Made by a program: the position numbers and the translations under genes | The notes under the pieces: generated by a model | What the model was told of the DNA's origin: nothing | Databases searched by the model: none | What the model saw: only the letters and a program-made list of their open reading frames with translations | Assembly (NCBI GenBank): GCA_964654355.1 | Contig: CAZZIQ010000037.1 | Span: 1 to 11,393 of the forward strand | Source of the DNA: CAZZIQ01 sp964654355 | GTDB lineage: Bacteria > Pseudomonadota > Gammaproteobacteria > GCF-002020875 | DNA: 11,393 nucleotides | Direction of reading: 5' to 3' | In this document: one piece after another, positions 7,682 through 11,393 of the stretch | How the letters are laid out: each line of letters opens with the position of its first letter | Numbering within the stretch: position 1 is the stretch's first letter

Positions 7682-8163
7682 CGCTCGGAGACCTTACCGC
7701 GGCGATGTTCGTGTACGTCGATGGACTCAGGGGTGAAAGCACGCTGCAGCACACCGATCGCCAGTTCCGGACGCGCGTCGCCACACATGAACACGTCGAA
7801 TGCGGCGTAGCCACGTTCCGGCCAAGTGTGCACGCTGATGTGGGACTCAGCGAGAACAGCAACACCTGAAATGCCGCCGTTCGGGGTGAAGTGGTGCAAG
7901 TGAATGTGCAACAAAGTTGCGCCACATACCTCCACGGCCTCACGCAGCGCAGTTTCCATGCGCTCGAGCTGGTCGAGATGATGTGCATTCCAAAGGTCCA
8001 GGATCAGATGGGTACCGGCAAACACCATTCCATCCCGATGGATGAAATGATCCAGAGATTGATCGGTACCTTCTATAACCTGAAGGTGGGTCGGCCATTG
8101 GGTGGCCGGGGAAGGGGCCTGAGCGTATGCATCAGACCGCGCAACAGAAACGTTCATTTCCAT
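7678..8163 (-). CDS. speH: S-adenosylmethionine decarboxylase proenzyme (SpeH/SpeD, Bacillus/Thermotoga type)
   Basis: This pyruvoyl enzyme decarboxylates S-adenosylmethionine to the aminopropyl donor used by SpeE. The 161-residue proenzyme should cleave itself between Glu106 and Ser107 in AESHISVHTWPE, with Ser107 becoming the pyruvoyl group. His112 and Cys127 (in FMCGDARP) are the processing and proton-donor residues. All three lie exactly 44 positions beyond their Thermotoga maritima counterparts (Ser63, His68, Cys83), so the core aligns without gaps and about 44 extra N-terminal residues precede it. That tail (MEMNVSVARSDAYAQAPSPA and onwards) looks flexible and is unexplained. I chose the ATG at 8163 because AGGAGAAGG lies just upstream. 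The in-frame ATG at 8208 lacks such a site. It is the first gene of the operon. It is sometimes named speD, but it is unlike the long E. coli form. Confidence 0.93.
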   Translation of the reverse strand: MEMNVSVARSDAYAQAPSPATQWPTHLQVIEGTDQSLDHFIHRDGMVFAGTHLILDLWNAHHLDQLERMETALREAVEVCGATLLHIHLHHFTPNGGISGVAVLAESHISVHTWPERGYAAFDVFMCGDARPELAIGVLQRAFTPESIDVHEHRRGKVSER

Positions 8164-8290
8164 CGTAGCGCCTTCTCCTGTGGCAAGCGGTGGTAAGCAA
8201 AAACACATAATGCGTCGGTGCCCGCTTGCGACGGATCCGTACGCACGTTGTCAACGAAGTAACATAAATCCTCGTGGGAAATACAAAGGA
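8164..8290 (-). promoter_or_regulatory. 5' leader of the polyamine/MTA operon with competing hairpins
   Basis: The predicted transcript begins near 8290, leaving about 127 untranslated bases. One hairpin (8227-8245) has the stem TGCG/CGCA plus ACG/CGT with a one-base bulge and a GATC loop. A second pairing, GCAAGCGG (8222-8229) with CCGCTTGC (8183-8190), makes a perfect eight-pair stem with a 31-base loop, ending one base before the purine-rich ribosome binding region. The two share bases 8227-8229 and cannot both form fully. This suggests control of translation by structure, but no known riboswitch is recognised. A four-codon reading frame (8251-8265) lies in the same leader. Confidence 0.45.
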
Positions 8291-8296
8291 GCGCGC

Positions 8297-8324
8297 ATTC
8301 TAGCGACTGGACCCCCCCTGTCAA
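8297..8324 (-). promoter_or_regulatory. Sigma-70 promoter of the speH-speE-speC-mtnBDC operon
   Basis: Reading the minus strand, TTGACA (8324-8319, perfect -35) is followed after 16 bases by TAGAAT (8302-8297, five of six for the -10). Transcription should start near 8290. The spacer begins with seven consecutive G residues (8318-8312). The promoter lies just past the EVE gene terminator and faces speH. Confidence 0.75.
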
Positions 8325-8353
8325 GACCCTTATTCAAGAAAAATGGAAAGTAG

Positions 8354-8380
8354 AAAAACCCTAGGCCCTGCCTAGGATTT
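8354..8380 (-). terminator. Intrinsic terminator downstream of the EVE gene
   Basis: On the minus strand, CCTAGG (8376-8371), loop CAGGG, and CCTAGG (8365-8360) form a six-pair stem. A mismatch and three A:T pairs extend it, and a run of five T residues (8358-8354) follows. This is a good rho-independent terminator for the EVE gene and insulates the polyamine promoter 30 bases further on. Transcription on the plus strand has no gene here to end. Confidence 0.6.
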
Positions 8381-8407
8381 CGCGGGATTTTCGAGAAGAA
8401 AACGAGA

Positions 8408-8422
8408 GGCCCGCTGCGGGCT
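8408..8422 (-). terminator. First hairpin after the EVE gene
   Basis: GCCCG-CAG-CGGGC on the minus strand forms a compact GC-rich hairpin just after the EVE stop codon. A pyrimidine-rich but interrupted tract (CTCTCGTTTTCTTC) follows. It is probably a first, imperfect terminator backed up by the one at 8354-8380. Confidence 0.45.
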
Positions 8423-8427
8423 AGGTT

Positions 8428-8901
8428 TCAGGCTTTTGGCGCCTTCTTTTCCAGACCGAGCAGATACTTCCACTGAGCTGCCGTCACTGGCATCACCGAG
8501 AGGCGATTACCGCGACGGGTCAGGGGGAAATCCTCCAATTTGGCGTCATCCTTGAGCTCCGCCAGCGAGATCGTACGTGCGGTGTGGCGCACATACTTGA
8601 ACTCGACCAAGAACCAGCGCGGGTTTTCCGGATCGCTCTTCGGGTCGTAGTGCTTGTCCTTCTGATCGAAGGCCATTGGGTCGGGGTACGGCTCCGAGGC
8701 CACTTCCATGATTCCTACGATCCCAGGCACCTCGGTATTTGAGTGATAGAACAGGGCCTGGTCGCCAATCTGCATGCTCTTTAGGTAGTTGCGAGCCTGG
8801 TAGTTGCGCACGCCATCCCAGGGCTCTTTCTTGACCCGCTTGAGGTCGTCAATCGAAAACTCCTCGGGCTCGGACTTTAAGAGCCAATACTGTTTGGCCA
8901 T
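8428..8901 (-). CDS. EVE-domain protein (THYN1-like)
   Basis: This 157-residue protein consists of a single EVE domain, a relative of the PUA and YTH folds that can recognise modified bases. Family hallmarks visible are WLLKSEP (6-12), WDGVRNYQARN (28-38), FYHSN (51-55), PGIVGI (59-64) and RLSVMPV (133-139). The aromatic residues in the first three are those expected to line the base-binding pocket. It has no fused nuclease, so it is a stand-alone reader, not a modification-dependent restriction enzyme. Its natural ligand in bacteria is not settled. It is transcribed alone, divergently from pstC, and ends at its own terminators. GAGG upstream of the ATG at 8901 serves as ribosome binding site, and no longer start is needed. 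The family call is firm. The cellular role is not known. Confidence 0.92.
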   Translation of the reverse strand: MAKQYWLLKSEPEEFSIDDLKRVKKEPWDGVRNYQARNYLKSMQIGDQALFYHSNTEVPGIVGIMEVASEPYPDPMAFDQKDKHYDPKSDPENPRWFLVEFKYVRHTARTISLAELKDDAKLEDFPLTRRGNRLSVMPVTAAQWKYLLGLEKKAPKA

Positions 8902-9031
8902 GGAGGTTCCTCAACTGGATTCGCAGGGTGAAATAGATGGGTGCCATCCTAGCGCAAACGTCGGCTAGCTGCGAAGCCTGTAGGCGCGCGCGCGTTTCTC
9001 AAAAAACCCATTTATAAACAATGTGTTGAGA
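8902..9031. other. Divergent intergenic region between the EVE gene and pstC
   Basis: This 130-base stretch should hold the EVE promoter on the minus strand. The best -10 there is a poor TAGGAT with no convincing -35, so I do not call a promoter. It includes an alternating GC run at 8984-8994 and an A/T-rich segment (9001-9020) just before the Pho box. Confidence 0.4.
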
Positions 9032-9049
9032 CTGTCACACAAGCGTCAT
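9032..9049 (+). promoter_or_regulatory. Pho box (PhoB binding site) upstream of pstC
   Basis: Two seven-base direct repeats, CTGTCAC (9032-9038) and GCGTCAT (9043-9049), are separated by the four bases ACAA. This is the layout of the PhoB box, whose consensus half-site is CTGTCAT. The matches are six of seven and five of seven. The site replaces the -35 element and implies induction by phosphate starvation through PhoB. Confidence 0.75.
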
Positions 9050-9059
9050 ATTCGCCCGG

Positions 9060-9065
9060 TACGAT
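9060..9065 (+). promoter_or_regulatory. -10 element of the pst promoter
   Basis: TACGAT matches four of six positions of the -10 consensus and lies ten bases after the Pho box, the spacing usual for PhoB-activated promoters. Transcription would start near 9072. This places an in-frame GTG at 9023 upstream of the transcript and supports the ATG at 9098 as the start of pstC. Confidence 0.6.
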
Positions 9066-9097
9066 GCGCGCGTTTTCTGCTCAAAGGCATTCGCACC

Positions 9098-11341
9098 ATG
9101 GCAACAACCCAGATTTCCGCTGAAGTCGCGCGCAAGCGCTGGTTCTGGCGCAATTTCAAAGATCAGTCCGCGCATTATTGGATCGGTTTCGGCGGCATTG
9201 CCGTGATCCTCGCCATCGTGCTGATCTTTTTCTACCTGCTTGCGGTCACCATGCCCATCTTTAAGTCGGCCTCGATTGAGCCACGCACAAGCTATGCCTT
9301 GAGCGCCGGGGAGAGCGTACATTGGGCGATGGAAGAGCAGGGCACGGTAGCGGCACGCTACTTGCGTAGTGGTGCGGTGGAATATCTGACACCTGCAACG
9401 GGAGAAGTGCGTTCAAGCGCTCGTCTGCCGATTGAAGATAAGACGAGCATTGTTGCGGTTGCGCCGACCAAACCTGCGGATCCACGCGTGGCGATGGCCA
9501 CCAGTGATGGCCGTGTGTTGTTGTTCCGTCAGCGCTTTGCGGTCAGCTATCCAAACGACGTTCGTACCGTCACGCCGGAGCTGGAATATCCGCTGGGCAA
9601 GGGTCTGATCCCAATGACGGAAGGGATGGTCAATATCAAGGCCTTGGATTTCACGGCGGATGATTCACAGGCAACCTTTGCTGCGATTACAGGTCGTGCG
9701 GAACTGTTGGTACGTTCCTACGAGATCTCTGAAAACATGATGACGGGCGAACGCTCTGTCGAGCTGGCTAGTGAAGCAACCCTCAAATTGGGTAACGCGA
9801 GCTTCAATCGGGTGCTGGTCGCGCCGGGTGGTCAGGCCTTCATCTTGGCTTCCGAACAAGGCGATGCGTTGTATGTTGAAGGGGCATCAGAACCAGAGAT
9901 TATTCAGCGTCTGAATTTGGTTGCGCCCGAGCGCACCCTGAGCAGCCTGCGTTTCTTGTTGGGTGGCTTCTCGCTCTTGGTAGGGGATAGTCAGGGTGAG
10001 ATTAGTCAGTGGTTCCCGGTTCGAGATGAAAACAATGCGTACTCCCTGCAAAAAGTGCGCACCTTCGCGTTCAATGCGGGATCCGCAGTGACGGCGATTC
10101 TTGGGGAAGATCGACGTAAAGGCTTCCTTGCTGCCAATGCACTTGGTGATCTTTCGATCCATTACTCCTCATCAGAGCGTACGGTGCTGGATGAGCGGGT
10201 TAGTTCCAGCCCCATTCGAATGCTGGCGTTATCGCCGCGTGGGTATCAGCTGTTGGCAGAGAAGGCGGATGGCACGGCTCAGCTGTATGACGTTAAGAAC
10301 GAGCATCCGGAGATCTCGTTGCATTCTCTCTGGCAAGAGGTTTGGTACGAAGGCTATGCCGAGCCGGATTACACGTGGCAGTCGTCTGCAGCAACGAATG
10401 ACTTCGAGCCGAAGTTCAGTTTGATGCCGCTCACCTTCGGTACCTTTAAAGCGGCGTTCTATGCGATGTTGGTGGCGATCCCATTGGCGATCACGGGTGC
10501 CATCTTCACCGCACAGTTCATGAATCCGACCATGCGTCAGTTGGTGAAGCCTTCGATTGAGATTATGGAAGCGCTACCGACAGTAATTCTGGGCTTCTTG
10601 GCGGGCCTCTGGTTTGCACCGTTTGTTGAGGCGCATTTGCCTGGCCTGTTCTCCATCTTGATTGTGATGCCCTTGGGCTTCCTGTTGATGTCTTTCCTCT
10701 GGTTCAACCTTCCGCTTGAGGTGAAGAATCGCTTTGAAGGTTGGGAAGCATTGATTCTGATTCCGGTTGTGCTGTTCATTGGTTGGTTTGCGATTCAACT
10801 GTCCAACCCGATGGAAGAGCTCTTTTTTGATGGCAACATCCAGCAATGGATGTTGAATGAGTTCGGCATTCGCTACGACCAGCGTAATTCCTTGGTTGTA
10901 GGGATTGCTATGGGCTTTGCCGTGATTCCGACCATCTTCTCGATTGCTGAAGATGCAATCTTCAGTGTGCCGCAGCATTTGATACGTGGTTCGCTCGCCT
11001 TGGGTGCGACCTCGTGGCAAACCCTCGTGAATGTGGTGATGCCGACGGCCAGTCCGGCGATCTTCTCCGCCGTGATGATGGGCTTTGGGCGTGCTGTGGG
11101 TGAAACCATGATCGTGTTGATGGCCACAGGCAATACGCCGGTGATGGACATGAGTGTGTTCGAAGGGATGCGTACCTTGTCTGCCAACATCGCGGTGGAA
11201 ATGCCGGAATCTGAAGTCGACAGCTCACATTACCGCGTGCTCTTCCTCGCGGCACTGGTGCTGTTTGTCTTTACCTTCTTGTTCAACACCGGCGCAGAAG
11301 TCGTGCGTCAGCGGTTGCGTAACAAATACAGCAACCTGTAA
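9098..11341 (+). CDS. pstC: Phosphate ABC transporter permease PstC, long form
   Basis: This 747-residue inner-membrane permease forms, with PstA, the channel of the high-affinity phosphate importer. A first membrane helix (about 28-52) is followed by a domain of roughly 390 residues, rich in beta strands and probably propeller-like, that should face the periplasm. Permease helices begin near residue 446. EIMEALPTVILGF (about 486-498) is a PstC signature, and the EAA loop that contacts the PstB ATPase includes SLALGATSWQTL (about 627-638) and ends in GFGRAVGET. The E. coli protein has about 320 residues and lacks the large domain, but Pseudomonas-type PstC has it. The start at 9098 has AAAGG ten bases upstream and follows the Pho-box promoter. 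A GTG at 9023 lies before the promoter and is rejected. No pstS precedes it, and pstA probably follows. Confidence 0.93.
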   Translation: MATTQISAEVARKRWFWRNFKDQSAHYWIGFGGIAVILAIVLIFFYLLAVTMPIFKSASIEPRTSYALSAGESVHWAMEEQGTVAARYLRSGAVEYLTPATGEVRSSARLPIEDKTSIVAVAPTKPADPRVAMATSDGRVLLFRQRFAVSYPNDVRTVTPELEYPLGKGLIPMTEGMVNIKALDFTADDSQATFAAITGRAELLVRSYEISENMMTGERSVELASEATLKLGNASFNRVLVAPGGQAFILASEQGDALYVEGASEPEIIQRLNLVAPERTLSSLRFLLGGFSLLVGDSQGEISQWFPVRDENNAYSLQKVRTFAFNAGSAVTAILGEDRRKGFLAANALGDLSIHYSSSERTVLDERVSSSPIRMLALSPRGYQLLAEKADGTAQLYDVKNEHPEISLHSLWQEVWYEGYAEPDYTWQSSAATNDFEPKFSLMPLTFGTFKAAFYAMLVAIPLAITGAIFTAQFMNPTMRQLVKPSIEIMEALPTVILGFLAGLWFAPFVEAHLPGLFSILIVMPLGFLLMSFLWFNLPLEVKNRFEGWEALILIPVVLFIGWFAIQLSNPMEELFFDGNIQQWMLNEFGIRYDQRNSLVVGIAMGFAVIPTIFSIAEDAIFSVPQHLIRGSLALGATSWQTLVNVVMPTASPAIFSAVMMGFGRAVGETMIVLMATGNTPVMDMSVFEGMRTLSANIAVEMPESEVDSSHYRVLFLAALVLFVFTFLFNTGAEVVRQRLRNKYSNL

Positions 11342-11364
11342 TTCATTTAAGCGGATACGACAGC

Positions 11365-11393
11365 ATGAAACAGTGGATGCGCAGCGGTCTTCC
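11365..11393 (+). CDS. pstA: Probable phosphate permease PstA, 5' end only
   Basis: An ATG 23 bases after the pstC stop opens a frame reading MKQWMRSGL, which runs off the end of the window. Position in the operon and a basic N-terminus suit PstA, the second permease subunit. Nine codons are too few to prove it. GCGGA about ten bases upstream is a modest ribosome binding site. Confidence 0.55.

Noticed and set aside
8164..8208. Longer speH start at ATG 8208
   Set aside because: It has no ribosome binding site, and the added residues (MCFCLPPLATGEGAT) include the ribosome binding region of the better start at 8163.
8231..8240. Ten-base palindrome ACGGATCCGT considered as a repressor operator
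   Set aside because: It lies within the transcribed leader, about 50 bases after the predicted start, and forms the tip of an RNA hairpin, which explains the symmetry at least as well.
8984..8994. Alternating GC run considered as a structural or Z-DNA element
   Set aside because: Eleven bases is short and nothing ties it to a function.
9023..9097. Longer pstC start from GTG
   Set aside because: It would begin upstream of the Pho box and the -10 element, so it would not be on the transcript. The ATG at 9098 has a ribosome binding site.

Overview
The window looks like a chromosomal segment of a free-living gammaproteobacterium of moderate GC content. The reasons are the long form of the phosphate permease PstC (about 750 residues, as in Pseudomonas and Vibrio relatives), a fold-type III ornithine decarboxylase, a clustered mtnB-mtnD-mtnC salvage set, and a stand-alone EVE-domain protein. 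The genus cannot be named from this sequence alone. There are no rRNA or tRNA genes, insertion sequences, integrases or CRISPR repeats. The longest stretch without a gene is about 264 bases.

Region 1 (33-3571, plus strand) is a three-gene cluster: a MoxR-family AAA+ ATPase, a protein with a metallopeptidase-like N-terminal domain plus a von Willebrand factor A (VWA) domain, and a helical protein of unknown function. MoxR and VWA proteins commonly work as an ATPase and its partner to mature or remodel a target. The target here is unknown.

Region 2 (3590-8324, minus strand) is a six-gene operon, read from high to low coordinates: speH, speE, ornithine decarboxylase (speC), mtnB, mtnD, mtnC. 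It joins polyamine synthesis to recycling of its by-product. Ornithine decarboxylase makes putrescine, SpeH makes decarboxylated S-adenosylmethionine, and SpeE combines them into spermidine, releasing 5'-methylthioadenosine (MTA). MtnB, MtnC and MtnD then carry MTA-derived sugar phosphate towards methionine. The genes sit as three pairs with ATGA start/stop overlaps (speH/speE, speC/mtnB, mtnD/mtnC), separated by gaps of 38 and 33 bases. A near-consensus sigma-70 promoter at 8297-8324 drives the operon through a leader of about 127 bases with potential competing hairpins. mtnP, mtnA and mtnE are not in the window.

Region 3 (8354-8901, minus strand) is a single EVE-domain gene followed by two terminator-like hairpins that separate it from the polyamine promoter.

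Region 4 (9032-11393, plus strand) is the start of a phosphate-uptake operon: a Pho box with a correctly spaced -10 element, pstC, and the first codons of a probable pstA. No pstS lies in front of pstC.

The core genes are familiar families. The least explained parts are the MoxR/VWA/unknown trio, where the peptidase-like motif lacks its glutamate, and the polyamine operon leader, which has a G7 run inside the promoter spacer, alternative hairpins and a possible four-codon upstream reading frame.
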